A DNA stretch of 64,000 nt from Eleusine coracana subsp. coracana (GCA_032690845.1 CM064421.1:34834963-34898962); one strand, 5' to 3'. Shown: positions 33,067-47,600, numbered from the stretch's first letter. The notes: generated from the sequence alone by a model not told the origin. Numbers and translations: made by a program.

Positions 33067-36000
33067 TCAGCTGTCATCATCCAAAGACCCAATATAAGTC
33101 AGTTCTGTTCTCCTCACCCTCACGGCACCCTTAAGCCAGCTGCACGCTTTCAGATTAGCATGATCACCAGTTATGCCACTGGCACCACTGCTTCCAGATG
33201 ATGTGGATGGGCAGCTTGTGCCATCCTCAAGCAAGGTCCATGGATCTACCTCCATCTCAGGATCTTGGGAGGGCAACACTGCCTTGCTTCTGCTCGAAAT
33301 ATTAGTAGGCACCCAACTTAGAGAAGAACTTCTCTGCTGAGGACCAGAACTGGATGCACAGCTCTGGAGTGGAGCTAATGCAGCCAGGGACAACTGAGGC
33401 GGTTGACATGGTATGGACAGGTGTTGGGATGGTGGGAGAATTGGCATGGCTGCTTGAATCCTTCGCCTAATTGTTTCGGGCAGCTCCATGTGATCCAATG
33501 CCGACTGCAAGACAGATTCAAAATTGGAACAAGAACTGCATGTCAGCCACTAATAGCATATGACATGTGAAAACAGATAGATGCAAAAGTCAGTAAGAAA
33601 AAACTGGCATAGCCATATATGAACTGAGCGATGAACTAACCTGCAAACCCTCAGCTGCTTCAGTATCGAATGCAGAGAAATCTCGTTGAGCTCTGACGCT
33701 TGACTTAGGGGATGACCTTGACTTCAGCCAACTTGGTTTGCAGCTACCAAGCAGTGCATGGAAAACACATAAAAGCCTCTCAAAAAGACTTTCACCAGGG
33801 CGATCAAGCAAGACATCCAGGGGCGGTTCCAGCAAAGAATCTGATTCCCGCCTTAAAGCAGTTGCATTGGTAGGAGGAAGGGGTAAATCTGCGTCTTCAT
33901 AGATCATGCGTGTGGTCAGCAAGCCTAGTATTGCAGACGCAAGTGTATGTCTCATGCTCCTAAAATTTTCCAGAGTCAGTATATGTAAGAATAAAGCAAT
34001 CGTTTGGTATGAAAGGAATATCCAAGTTTTCATTTGTAAGAAAGCATGCCCTAATATATTTAAGGGAGCAACCAATCCAATATCCAAAACGTGAAAGGGC
34101 TTCAGAGAAAATTCACGCTACTCAAGTACATTAGTAATCTAGTAAATGAATTGCATGCCACGCAAACAAAATAAATAAATTTACCCTACTAAGTACACTA
34201 ACAATCTAGATGTCAGAATCTTAATCACCAATGAATTGCCTTAACAAATATGTATAAATATTGGAAAGCCACGTGAAAATAAAATTGGAGCTCAACATTA
34301 ATCAAAATAAAATTTAATCTCACCTTTCTGCAACAATTACAGGGAGCAACCTAATGATAAATTGTAGACGCAACCACAATGCCCCTCGCAGAGTAGATGC
34401 CGAAGGAGGATTTGAATCATTACCGGCTGGAGCTCGCCTACCAATATTTGGACTTCCACCTCGAATTCCTTTACGACCACTGGATTTGTTTGATGAAATT
34501 TCATTTCCTGAAGGTAGTGAACCAGCTTGTTTAGCTCCGTTTCGTGCTATTGCTTTTATATGTTCACTGATAGCCCCCATCTGTTTGATCAAATCGCCAG
34601 AAAGTATACCACGTATATCACCAGAACTTCTATCAATGCATGGCAATACCAATTCAGCAAGGGCTTTCTCAGTGAGATATTTATTAATAGATCTAATCCC
34701 TTCAAAACATCTATCAACACCATGGGAGGTAATCTTGCTAGCCCTTTTAGCATCAACAGTATCATCCACAACTTCTCCTTCCTCAACTGAGGTGGTTTCC
34801 AACTTCCTTTTTGTGGTTTTATTACCTATGACATCACTAAGCAAGCCAGACCATCCCCATGGTTTCCAAACCTGCGCTTTTGTGGAAAGTCCTTTCCGTT
34901 GGGCAATATGAACAAGCTGCTGTCTTGTGGATCTGCGTCCAAGAACAGCATCCTGCCCTTGCAAAATCCATTTTACATCCATAACAAGCGACTCCTGCAG
35001 CTTCCCAAGAAGGTGGACAAGTTCCGAATAGAGTGGAGCAGCGTCAGGTCTAGCAAGTAATCTTGATAGAATGACTTCAGTAAACCCTTTCTCACTGTCA
35101 GAAAGGGCAAAACTCTCAGCATTAGGGGACAACGATCGAAGTGATTCAAGTGCTGTCTTGCCTCCTGTGGCTTTTTCCATAAGAGCCTGTTCATCTAAAA
35201 GAAGCCTCATCTCAACCCATTGCCAATGGAACTTTGCAGGCTGAAGAGTATCAAGTAGTTGCACAAGCCTCTCAGAGAGTTTTAACTCATTATCTTTCGA
35301 GTCACCAGACTCTGAAGCAGAAGAACTATCCCCCTGAGTAATTGCTGGTGTATTACAATCTACAAGAGCATCCAGAAAAAGTCGGGCACGGAGAGGTATA
35401 AACGACATTATATGTGACTTCTTCTCTGCATTATGGCTATCAAGCATGGCAGCAAACTCTGAATCACCAACATCAGATGCCAGAAGATCATAGAGCTGAT
35501 GTGTACTGCGGAAACAGCTATCTCGAAAAGGCTGGTGTCTGGTGATATCATTTATTGCGTTTGATAGAGACTGATAAAGCTGCACATCTTCCCGACTAAA
35601 AATATAACGTCTCCAAAGGACCATAGCAAAAATTGAATAAGTTGGAGGAAAGATCACATTTAAAGGAAGCATCTGCTGCAACCTTGAGAGTGCAAGAATG
35701 TAGGACTCACCAAGAATATCTGCAATAAGCCCATCGTAGACGGTCCTGCAGTTCCCCAATAGAATCCTAAACCAGTGCACCAAAGCTTCTGTAGCGTTTT
35801 CCATCCTGAAAGTTCCCGTGGAGCGGGATACACCATTTGTGCTTACTTTCAAACCTCTTAGGAGGTGAAGAATGTCCAGACCATCTTTTATTTTTAGAGC
35901 AGCAACCATCCGCTCAAGACTAACTGCTCCATGGATAATAGCTCCCACGACAAGAGCAGAAACAGCAGCAGCTACTTTTGCATTCCTCCCAACAAAGCTT

Positions 36001-39000
36001 TTCCCTGAGTTGTTTAGCTCATTTGTATGATTTCCATACGCATCATGGCTCTCAGGAGATGGTTGAAACTGATTACGGTGCATCTTTGGAGGACCAAAAG
36101 CTGCCATAACAGCTGAAGAAGCTTCAACAGCCAGGGCTATTTCAAATACACGACTGAACCGGTCCCCAAGAGCTTCTTTCAGTAAGCAAAGGGAATTTAT
36201 GTGGACAAGCAAAGTGTGCCGAACAAAACTTAGCGAATTATTCGTAGAATGAACACCTTGATGGTTACCTCCTGTGAAATCCAAATGTTTAGCAATGACA
36301 TGCCCAGCATTTACAACAACTGCAGAAATAGCAGAAGCAACAATTGAAGGGTCACCATCTGGATTTGCACCACCATTTTGCCTGATGCATTCAAATAAGC
36401 CCAAAACGATATCATGTGCAATTTGATAGTTTTCTTCTTTTTCAAAAGAAGGCGGAGTCTTTGGTGCTGCAAGGATTTTCTTTTCCTTCAAATTGCGTTG
36501 AACCTCATCGGCTTGCCGCTGCACTATCTCCTTCATACTCTGTATGAGTCTCGAACTCCTTCCATTCAACTTTTGACGGAGTGGCTCGTCAATCTCGTCA
36601 CCTGTTGAAACCCCAGAAGATGAAACCAAATCACCATCAACTGACCGGCCATTATCAAGCTCAGCTAACAGTCGCTGATCACATGTTGCCCTAAAATTTT
36701 TCTCCCACCGGGCCACACTAGCCACATCTCTGTATTTCTTAAGAAAATAGCGGACATAAGCAAAGGCTGCTGAACCAGGATGCCTGGTAGTCGCTGACAC
36801 AGAATTTCTGCTCGTTGAAGCATTTAGAACTTCGGGCAAGATATCGGTAGCAAGAAGTATGTTTTCATACCTATAACCATTGCATAACAAAAAGATTAAA
36901 ACCATATCACAACATAACAAAGTTCAAAGTTCAACATGTTACAGTATAGGAATGCAACCATCAGTGGGAAGACAAAAAATAGGAATGCAATCATGACAGT
37001 CGATGGACACTAAGAGCCTTACCTAGCTAGTGATTAGAAGTCCCTCATCCATACACAGCATCAATGATCATCTTATGTGCTAATTAATCATGTGACATAA
37101 GGTTCAAACTACATTCCCTTTCCACCCTTTCAAACCACATTTTCCCCTCTACCCTTGTATTCCCAAAGACATTTTATTTAATTACCTATTTTGAGATGAT
37201 CCAGAGACAACTTTTAGTATCCAGACACTCAACAAGTACTCTAAAGACATAGCTTTCTGGAGGAGCTCGAGCTAGCAGCTTTGAAGCCTAAATTTAGCAT
37301 CAAAACCTTGCTGAAAAAATGGCTACGTAATCGAAATTTCTAAATTTTTTGTTTGGGTCTTATTTTGGGCTTACAACCTTGCAACCTGCAAATATTCCTT
37401 CATAAAAAAATAATGCAAAAAGGCCTCCCCTGCAGTCCGTCCAAAAAAAAAGGTACTCTAAAGAGATGACACATCAAAGAATAATAATGCAAAGTATGCA
37501 TGTAGTTCTCTAATTGATATAGGAAAATCATAACACAGGCAGATAGCAAGGAAAGCAAAGATCCCACAAATGCTCTACTGCTATTTCATTGCCAAGGCCC
37601 TTGACACGGATTGAATTAGAAAATGTCAGTGTTACACCTCCGCTCAGAGATATTGTATTCAATGAGGAATGGCCAGGCAACCTTAACTTTGACTGCTTAT
37701 TTTGCAGCAATATAGAAGATAACACAGAGAGATTTGTTACAAGAACTATGAAAACATAGTATCCTTTGTACTATTACCAAAGGGATTACTTGAAAAATGA
37801 CGGTCCAAAAAGTTTATAGGAAATTGTTTACTCTCCGGGCCGTACCCAGTGCTGAGAGCTCCCGCACTGTGCGGGGTCTGGGGAAGGGTTTCAGCGGCAG
37901 GCCTTACCCCCGCCTGTGCAATGCGGGGAGACCGCGGCTCGAACCCGGGACCTGTTGGTTACAGGCGGTATGCTCTACCGCTGCACCAGGCCCGGCCTTC
38001 GAAATTGTTTACTCTCCAAAAGATTATATTTTCTTTTAATTCCACTATTGGTAACATTTTCCCCATTTGTCTAAATAAATCATTGCATGAAAAATCTTTG
38101 AAAAACATCAGGACAAACATACCTAAGCAAAGATGAGAACACAAGTGCCTCGCTGACCTGACATACTTGGTGTTCCCTGTTCTTCATATGCATAGCATTC
38201 CTCCCAGATTGACCAGAGGAACCCAACCCACCACGAACTTTTACCAGCAACCATAAAAGGAACCTTATACCTGAAACCAAATCACAGCATGTATCCAGTA
38301 CATAGAGAACTGAAAGCAGATCTTCATCACTAAACCTCCATTTAGATATAGATTTTTCATCAGGTTGTAAGGAAAGGGTGCTAATCGAATTGGTAGCTTT
38401 CGAAGCTGTCACTTCATTTACTTCAACAAGTTGTTTTATTGACTTCACCAACCACAAAGAAATAGATCGTCTTTCAAGCAATCTAAGTCTCCTTAGTGAC
38501 TTCCCAACTTCATTCAGATTTGCCGCCCTTGTTTGATCGACATCTTTGACATTGTCACCATCAATACTAGGTTTATGGTGGGGACAGCTCAGCTTGCTCT
38601 CACAAACATGGCTAGTAGACGCCCCCTGGCTACCTTCAATTCTAGCAGCTGCAAGCTGTGCAAGACTTTGTGTTTTACGAACCACCTTTGCTCTACCCCT
38701 AGAAGTTTGCTTGGCAGACTTCTGTGCAGGTTCAACAGTGAAAGATTCATGTAATTTTGTCCCCTTCCTCAACCACCAAATATCTTCCTCATCTGATTGA
38801 ATCAATGGTAGGCCCTGGAAAGGAGAGCTGCCATCATCCAATTTCTGCCCCTTGGACCTCATACAATCCTCACAGCCATTTTTGCCTTCTCCGGTGTCAA
38901 CTTGTGATAGTGATGAAATAGATGATCCTTGAAAGTCTGTTTTGATCTGGCAATTTTCTGACTCCACTGGTTGAGGATACGTAAAACACAACAGACCTGA

Positions 39001-42000
39001 CACCAGTGCTTTTACATCTTCTACTTGTTCTGGCACCCTTCCATTCTTATCACCTCCTGATGCAACCAGAATACCACTCTGCTTCCTTACGCTTGCATCA
39101 AATGAAGGGCCATTAGAAAGTTCTGAAAGCACAAGGCGACGCTCACTCGAATACGTTGACATCATCTCGTATAATTGTTGCTCTTCAGCATTTCTAGTTT
39201 CCTCAAGAATGTCAAATAATGAAGATCCGGGAAGCTGCTTCAAAGTTCTGTGGTGCCTCCTTTTTCTCTCCACATCCAACATTGTTTCATTTTTGTCAGT
39301 AATCCCACTAATAATAAGCTGTCTCACATAAGCCTGGGGATAAAATATACCATTGCGGATAAGTTCTATGATGAGAGCATCCACCCGTGTAAAACCCACA
39401 GCACTACTAACCTCATGCTGATCCAACCAACAGACAATGATATCATGAAGTGGACCAGGGCTTTCAAAGATATCCTTCCTATCCTTCTTCTCATCCACAG
39501 TATTTGCATTACTTCTCAATCCAGAAGAATCATCTATTGCCACTGCCACTAAACAAGGATCATTCACTGAAGAACCTTTTATAGTATTATTCATGACAAC
39601 GCGACTGCTACTCTTAGAACGAGATAAGTTATTCATCTCATCCATTTTATTCTTCAAGATAGACACTGCCAAATGTATCTGAGATAAATCTCTCCTTCCT
39701 GTAAATTTTACATTCTGACAGGGAGACGTACGACAATCACGGTAATCACATGTTGCCCATTCACAAAGGAAAAATATAGAACAGATAAGCGACAGCTCAA
39801 CAGTCCCAATCCACATAAGAGAAGACTGCAAACAGGGGCTGACTTCTTTTATCCATCTCTCTTCCATTAATGCATCAGATAAATCATTGAAGAGTGAAGA
39901 ATATGCCATAATCAAATTCCCGGATACAAGAGCCTTGTCTAAAGCTTGTACCACTTTGGCTGCACCACGAGCTTGAAGGTTAGGGTTAGCAACAGTTGCC
40001 AGATCAGATGCACGCTTCTGAATTGAAGAAACAGCATAACCATAGGACAGGTACCGATAGGTATCTCGCCTCTTAGAACTAGCAATTCCACTACCACCAG
40101 TTATCTTCAACAAAGCACCTCTACCATATACATCAGGGACCACAAATGATGGGAGAGGAAAGCAATCCGAAGAAACAAATGTATCTGGCACTGCAAGTAC
40201 CATGTACCGCAGCAACTCAGCTATAACAGAAGAAATCGCTGGCCTTTTTGGACTGTCAACAACAGAAGCATCATTGAAACGTTTAAGTAGCAAATCCACG
40301 AACATACGCACATATGTTTGTGAGAGAATGATGGTGTCAACCAAGCCAATTACAATAGGTAATAGTAGCTCTAAAACATCAATTGAATCCCTCTCCTGAA
40401 TAAGGAGACAAACAGATCAATAACTGCAAATTTTGATAAATACGAACTGAAACATAAACTAATGTGTGATGTGTCACACAGTATACCTGAAGTTGGTTAA
40501 ATAACCATTCAATCAGTACCGATGGAACAAGCAATTCTTCTGTGAGATGCCATTGGACAAGACGAACCATATACCGCCATTTGAAGTGCACCAGGGGTTC
40601 TTCAACATCTCCACTAGCTGGAGACGCATCGGCTTTTATTTTTATTTGATTGGCTCCAGCAGCAAGACCTGGTGATGACTGCTCTCTAAAAGATGGAGGT
40701 ACAGCAGTGCCCTCTTTCAAACAAAATTCGTCCAAAACCTGTTGTAAATATTCAACAACATCTTTTGTCCACTGATTAGAGCGCTGATTATCAGAAGCAC
40801 TGGTTGAAATATTGTTGGATGTTGGTCGGGCTTGTGGCTGCGAGTGAATAGATGCCATTACCATATGTGGTATGCCAATTCGCGGTAAGCATGAGACAGG
40901 TTACAAGAGATAGCTAACCTGATTGAGGTATGTGACTTTCACAAACCATGTCGCTCTTGGTAATGGGATATTGTATCGAGTGAGAACTTCAAAAAGTGAT
41001 TTCCTACGATACCCATGAGGAACATGCTCAGATAATGAACGTAGTCGCTTGTTTGGCTGGGCAAGGGCCTGCAGAGCAATAATTCACATAGGGAAAAAGA
41101 CTACTTAAGGTTAGCAAGCTGAGTTCATGGCACAGAATCAGCATAACCACAAAAAAAAATGACATTCAGCACAATAAATAATTTAATCTTCCAAGATGTA
41201 GGAGTTTGGACCTCTTCCATGAACTTGAGATTCAAGGTGAAAATACTAAGCTGCCCTTACCCAAATACAAGAATTGGTCCTCGAAAAAAATTGTACAGTT
41301 GCAGTTTTCAAATGTTGTAGTACAAAACACAATACATCCGTAACAACTATTCTGCTCCTACAGTTCTGCTATCAAGCGAAAGTGTAAAACAGCTAGCTAT
41401 CAGGCAAACAAAAGCCTGAGAAATGTTTTGGAAATGTCGACAGCAAACATGAAATATCTACTGATGTTGCAATGACAAAAAAAAAGTATGAGAATAATGA
41501 GAGTATAGTTTGCCTGACCTCAGCCCATTTTCTGCGTGTATCCTCATTGCAGGGCCTCTGCTCTGGGTAAACTCCAGACTTTATCAACAGAGATCCAGAA
41601 AGAGGAACTCCATAAACTTGGCCAGCCTGTTGAAAAAAGGTAGAAACATCAACATTTTCCGTGTTTGACAGAGGATCAAGATCAGCTTCTTAGAGGCACC
41701 AACACCAAAACAAGACAGATGGCACGAGTACCTTTCTCTTCTGCGCACGAGATTCATTGATAGCCCTCAACCGCTTCTTCAGTGCCTTCATCATACAAAG
41801 AGAGAGAAAGACTGTTAATTGCTGCTACGTAATCCTTTCAGCTATAAATAAGGGGCATAAGGCCCAGCCAATGCACACTACGTGTGCGTGTGTGTTGTGT
41901 GAGTGGAGGTGCTAGTGCTGCGAGCTTTTAACCCAGTTATGAGATCCTATGTTCTCATATTCATGCGATCTAACACAGTTATTGCAGTATCATCTACTAG

Positions 42001-43020
42001 CAATACAGCTTCAAGCATCCATAGTAACAAAGCTTTAGCGTGGGCACTTGACCTATGCTAGAAATAAAAAATGGAAAATTAAAATTAAGCCAAAAAAGAA
42101 GAGAAACTTTCAAAGTATCTATCTATCAAGAGAAAAAAAAAATAGTCAGCTGGATTGCGAGCACTTGAAAGAGGATCTGCTAGTCAAGAAAACAGTCTAC
42201 TTAAGGGCTGGCCAACAAAATGTTGAAAAAGAACCAATGCATAATGTTGAGATGCAGCAGCCCATGTTTTAAAGAAAATATCAATGTAATCTATGAAGAA
42301 TATCAAGCAACATCAAGAGGAATCTTCTGGCACATAATCATGAAGCACAATAGAAAAATAACTAGTTTTATACATAATCAAGAGTTTTGTTGTTAACATG
42401 GCAAATAAAAAAAAAGATGTTTACGAGCAAGTTCACCAACTATTGACAAATGTGTCCTTACCTCCTTGCATTTCACAACAATATCAGGTTTGCAGAAGTG
42501 CGGGATCTGGGTGAGTACAATCTCTCTTGCTTCCTGTCAAGTCCATAAAAAAAAACAATTTCAGTTACCAAGTAAGATTGTTTAGATATGTCTGATCTCT
42601 AAAAGTGAAAGCAAGGAATAGAATAACGAATCATGCAAACTGAGGAGAACAAGGCAACATGTACATAATGCATTGTGTTGTGTTCAACTTCTGATTCAGA
42701 CACACCTCAATTCCTTCAACGGTCTCCTTATAACCAGTTTGCACATATTCTCTGGTCAATGTCTCTTCAGGACAGTTTGGCGTTTGTGGATAGAAGTCAG
42801 GTGGACCAAGCCTACAGAAGAGACATAGCGTATAGAAATAGTGCATAAGATAAAGTGAAATCATATAATGGTGCAAGCCAACATTGAATGGACATATGAA
42901 AATGTGCTTCCTAAGTGGAAGTCATGTGAAAGCTGAAAGGAAAGGCCAAAAAACATACTTGTTATTAAGTGGCTCATTGTCACATTTTAGCTTGTATGGT
43001 GCTAGCTGTTGTTGCCGCCT

Positions 43021-43060
<40 letters not shown>

Positions 43061-43605
43061 AGCCATTAGGAAGCAAAATAAAATCAGGGTTAAGGAACAT
43101 GCACAAGGAAAACTTGAACAAGAATAGGGTGGCAAAAGAGACTTCCTACTGCACGACACAACCTAACTTCAAATAAGGAAGTTAACATGGCGCATTCATG
43201 TCTCATCTTCAAGACAATGACATTAGAGGTGAAAATTTGATGAAGAGATTGTACTACCTTTCATCGATAAAAATGAGAAGGTGTAGCAGTAGATGTTCCA
43301 GATTATTTATTGAGGTCCGTTTACAGATACAAGAACAACAAAGCCTTTTTAATTCATTTACAGATGATGATGCAGGGAAAAGTATACATTATTGAGGGTG
43401 GATGAGAGTCAAAATACGATATCCGTTTTGTGCTGATAGTGTGGACGATCTAAGTATAGCATGGAGTCAGTTTGTCCATGGAAGTCAGACAGTTGTAGAA
43501 ACTTTATAGCCGTAAAATTAACGGAAGCGTTACTGCAGCGACAAAATGAATTTGAACGGTTTCAATGAATAAGTAACAATGAGTGAGATAAATAAAGCAT
43601 GATAC

Positions 43606-43646
<41 letters not shown>

Positions 43647-43791
43647 GTAGTAAATACAGTATTGGAAAAAAGGGTTGCGCGATGAGTGAGGGAAGTAGTG
43701 TGTGTGACCTTGAGTTGAGGGGGTAACTGGCGGAAGAGAAGTTTTCCCTGCTAAAGGCAGCAGTATTGTTGGCGCCGCCGTACCTTTGCAT
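33067..43791 (-). CDS. MED12: Mediator of RNA polymerase II transcription subunit 12 (CRP/GCT/CCT-type)
   Basis: Scaffold of the Mediator kinase module (with CDK8, cyclin C and MED13) in the nucleus; in Arabidopsis the orthologue (CRP/CCT, GCT-linked pathway) controls embryo patterning and phase transitions. Twelve coding exons (minus): 43709-43791, 42959-43018, 42706-42811, 42462-42533, 41732-41785, 41519-41626, 40919-41068, 40487-40837, 38123-40395, 34324-36870, 33641-33959, 33067-33504. Total 6,561 nt = 2,186 residues, near the known plant size. The start MQRYGGANNTAAF matches plant MED12. The Med12 domain spans about residues 130-215, containing KRLRSLSEHVPHGYRRKSLF and RATWFVKVTYLNQ. The C-terminus has DPWTLLEDG, ANLKACSWLKGAVRVRRTEL and TYIGSLDDDS. 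A leader intron upstream of 43880 is likely. A SINE sits in the intron 36871-38122. Confidence 0.96.
37837..38000 (-). mobile_element. tRNA-derived SINE (Au-like), nearly intact, in a MED12 intron
   Basis: A 164-bp insert flanked by a perfect 17-bp duplication GAAATTGTTTACTCTCC (37820-37836 and 38001-38017). Read on the minus strand it starts GGCCGGGCCTGGTGCAGCGG. It carries an internal pol III box A (TGGTGCAGCGGTAG), box B (GGTTCGAGCC) and a 3' part ending CTGGGTACGGCCC, which resembles the grass Au SINE family. It runs in the same direction as MED12. The perfect duplication indicates recent insertion. It is not a functional tRNA: the anticodon arm and 3' acceptor are absent. Confidence 0.88.
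43024..43055. repeat. (GA)n microsatellite forming the polypyrimidine tract of MED12 exon 2
   Basis: On the transcribed (minus) strand this is a (CT)n run ending in TTTCAG, directly before the exon at 43018. The repeat itself therefore serves as the splice-acceptor pyrimidine tract. Confidence 0.9.
43606..43647. repeat. (TAG)n trinucleotide microsatellite in MED12 intron 1
   Basis: About 14 uninterrupted TAG units followed by GTAGTAAATAC. Intronic, about 60 bp past the first coding exon. Confidence 0.95.
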
Positions 43792-44449
43792 GGCCCCCAG
43801 CAAGTCAGGTTCGGTGCATGGACTCAACAGATCAGGACGCGAATGAAGCAATCCTCCTCCAGCGGAAACAAGTCGATGGCTGCTGCAGGGTTGGCGAGGG
43901 TCAGCGACGGAATAGCATGAATTTAAAAAGCAGCGGGAAATGAGCAACAGATCGGCGAAGCGAAACCCTAGCTAGAGGCGGATCAGCGGAGGTGGGATCC
44001 GTACGACTCCGATCCCGAATCCAGGTTTTAGCGGTCGGGAATCCAATGGAATGGAAGGGGGAGTCACCTTGTCCGAGCGAAAGTCGGGGGGGGGGGGGGC
44101 GGCCGGCCGGGGGCCAAGCAAGCACTTGGTCCTCCTCTTCCTAGCCGGAGCTAGGGTTTGGGAGTGGAGTGGAGTGGCGAGCCAAGACGAAGCTAGGGTT
44201 TGGGAGTGAGATCGGCGGAGGAGGTGCTGCGACAGCGACTGCGACTGCGAGCTGCTGCTCTGCTCTCTCTGATGAGTCGCGCCGCGCGCGGGGATGGATG
44301 CGGGGGGCGTGGGAGAGGAGAAGGTCCGGAGGTGTCGGGTCGGCTCCTTCCTTTCCTTGCTTGCTTTCCGTTGTCTGGAGGAAGGATGATCCGATGCGAG
44401 GGAGACAAAGACAAGCAGCAGCTGTGCACGCGAACCGCAAAAACACACG

Positions 44450-44662
44450 TAATCCCACCGTTCTAAAATTATTTTCGTTATTATTGACTTTTTTTAAAAA
44501 ACTTTGATCATTCGTTTTATTTACAAAATTATTGATTATATTTTAATTTTATCTAATAATAAAATTAATCATAAAAAATATATAATAATTTTTAAATTTT
44601 TTTAAATAAGACAAATGACGAAAAAAGTCAATAACGACAATAATTTTGAAACAAAGGAAGTA
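44450..44662. mobile_element. Stowaway-like MITE upstream of MED12
   Basis: Left arm GTTCTAAAATTATTTTCG... and right arm ...CAATAATTTTGAAACAAAGG are inverted copies of about 35 bp; both continue into TTATTGACTTTTTT / AAAAAAGTCAATAA. The element is AT-rich and bounded by TA. It lies about 660 bp upstream of the MED12 start codon, at the edge of the GC-rich leader region. Confidence 0.75.
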
Positions 44663-47600
44663 GGTTGACTCGTTTTTCTATCCTCCATGCCTTTCCATTT
44701 TTCTACATTGGATGCACTACTCTCCGTCTCTACACCTCTTCTCAATATATAAACATTTATTTATTATGATTATTTTTTTATTTAAATTTTTCTAATAAGT
44801 CATATTTAAAATATATCAAATAAAAATATACCATAAAAATAATATTTTATAACATCTTTAATAAGATAAAAGGTCAAAGTGATGTCTTAAGTCAACAAAT
44901 ATTTACATTTGAAACGGAGATAATACCTGATAATGATGCTCTCTTTCGATGGGAATGATGATGTTAAAACTTTAGAGGACAAACAAGAGCGTTTGTTGAA
45001 ATTACTTTTTTCTAGAAAAAAATAAAATCATTAGCATAATATTTGAAAATAAAAATCATATAATTGATACGGTATTTCTTCTCTTATGATAAACCAAGTA
45101 CTAGTCAAGTGCTATTATAGTATATTTAAGAAGAAGACTAAAAGGCAGCAGTATTATTGGCTCAATTTTTACGTGGTCAAACATGCATGAGCGTTTTCAT
45201 AAGTGGTAATTATTATTTCTTGTACTATATTTTCATTGCCTTTCACACAAGGACGACCAATAAATCTAAAATATATCCTTTAATTAATTATAATATATGT
45301 TTTTAAAAAAATCAGCTACTAATTTATATTGGTTGCTTGCTTGGAAAGATAAACAAAAAAGTTTATTAAAATACCATTGTTTTGCTTTAGTATTACTAAT
45401 TTACTCGATTTAAAATATATGTTAACCTAACCTCTTCTAAGATCTTTTTCACCTTTTACATGTATCAGGATTTTTACCTCCTATCTGTTACGTATAGCTA
45501 GATGCCTCCTCGTTACCAAATCAACGTATTCTAACAAGTCAAGCTTATCTTTGTTACCTATCTATTTTTTTTTTATCATGCATGCTAATTCCAACCGCGT
45601 TATTTTGCTCGGTCTATGTTAGAGGTTGTTTGTTTTCCAAACAAATTATATAATCTAAAGTATTAATACGATCCAGATTATATAATCTAAAGTGAGTATT
45701 TGTTTATTTAGATTATTGATTATAGATAGAAAAAGACAATAATCTAAAGTGAGTGTTCGTTTGTCTCCTTAGAGATTATATAATCTAAGAGACATAAATA
45801 AATTGAAACAAACAACCCCTTCATCTCTTTTGAAGTTTCTTCATATCCTACATGTAATTTGGTATCCATCGTTACAATATAACGTAATTTGAGGATATTT
45901 TCATTGCTCATCTACATTTGTCCCGTGTGCTAGTGTCAACCTCACTTTTTTTCCTCTTCCATTCATTCACATCGACCAATCACGATGCATATATCAATCT
46001 TCAGAATTACGAACATTTCATATTAAGAAAACAGTAAAAATGTTCATATTTTTATGATTTTAAGAATAAAATTTCTAATTCAAATAATATTCTTACACAA
46101 AAAATATATAAAAAAATAAACACATCTTATACTACTGTGTAATAAAAAAATAAGATAGACGATGGTTTTACTAATAATGTTGTAATGGTAATATTGTTAG
46201 AAACTTTGGTGATGAATCGTAAGTTTGGCTTAAAAGCGTATGAATGATGAATGCAAATAGAAACAGAATACGCATAATAAACCTCTAGCATGTAGAGAAA
46301 AACATGGATTTGTAAGATGCAAAATATATTTTATTTGTAGTAAGTTTAGGACACGTGACAAAGAACACAATAATAATAAATTTGTTTACGGTTGCATTTA
46401 TGAAAAATATTAAATTAATTGTTATTATGATAAAAACATGTCTATAAAGTCTCATCTTACAAGTGTAAGACAATTTCTAATGTGTAATATAAATTAAACA
46501 ATTAATTTGATGGTATCTAAAAATGATGATTAAAGATAGGAAGGTTTGGTTCCAAATAAAAATAGAATGGTGTTTTGAAATAAAATAATAGTAATAATAA
46601 TAAATAATTTAAAACGAAGGGAATAGGTCGGCTATTTGTTCCTAGGTCTTTTTTCGAGCTTTAATTTTTTTGTATGAACTCTTCAAGCTTTTTTGTTCCT
46701 TTTTTTTTTATTCCTACTACTAGCCTACTAGGGCAACCTGTATTCTTGGACAACTCTTGGTGTTTCCACTTTGGCGCGCACGGGGTGGGCGGACTAGCTA
46801 CGGCTCCGTCTCTGCAACCGCAAGCTCTGTGAGTCCGTTGCTCCCGACTTTTCCCTTTTAGCTCTGACAACGAATCTGCTCGAATCGAGCCTCATGGAGT
46901 TCCGTTGCTTTAGTGCAGTGCGATTTCCTTTCAATTTCGATTCGCTAGAGTCCAATTGGTCACGTTCCTCATCTTTTTGGGTTTTGTTTCCCGGCGCAGC
47001 GATCATTCGCCGATGCCTTTGGCTCGAGATTCAGTAAACATTGGGGGCATAGGGCATCTGGTGGAAAAGGGATGTGCCGGTGAGCATCTTTTTCTTTTCC
47101 TTTTTAATTAGGGTTTGATGGTTTAAGCAGCGCTGAAAAAAAAATATAAGGGATGAATCGTGGGATTGGCCATGTAGTGCGCCTCTCACTCGGACCCCAT
47201 GATGCATAAAAAAATTTCACGAATAGGAAGTGGATCTAATGCCGCCGGGAGCAATTAGGCCCCATGCACTCAGGTAGCAGTATCAGATAGTGTATCATCC
47301 ACTCAGCTTCCATCTTCCCTCGAGGCACCACCAGTGTGACAGGAACACAGGAACACTTGATGCCTGCTAGAATGAACCTTTCACAGATAGTCAGTGAAAT
47401 AACTATGCAGAATTGTTCTGTTCCTCGTGTAAGAAAGAACTTCTGAATTAGTACCGTTCTGTCTCCTTCATCTAATCATTCACCATATCTCCAATTCCAG
47501 GTGTGTTGATGTCCTTTTTGCACTGAAAGTATATGCCACGACTTATTCTGTTATTTCATTACTTTTGTTGTTGTGAACTTAAGCTAATGCATGCATATCA

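Noticed and set aside
37837..38000. A tRNA gene (boxes A and B present)
   Set aside because: No cloverleaf with acceptor stem and anticodon arm could be formed; the 17-bp TSD and extra 3' part show it is a SINE.
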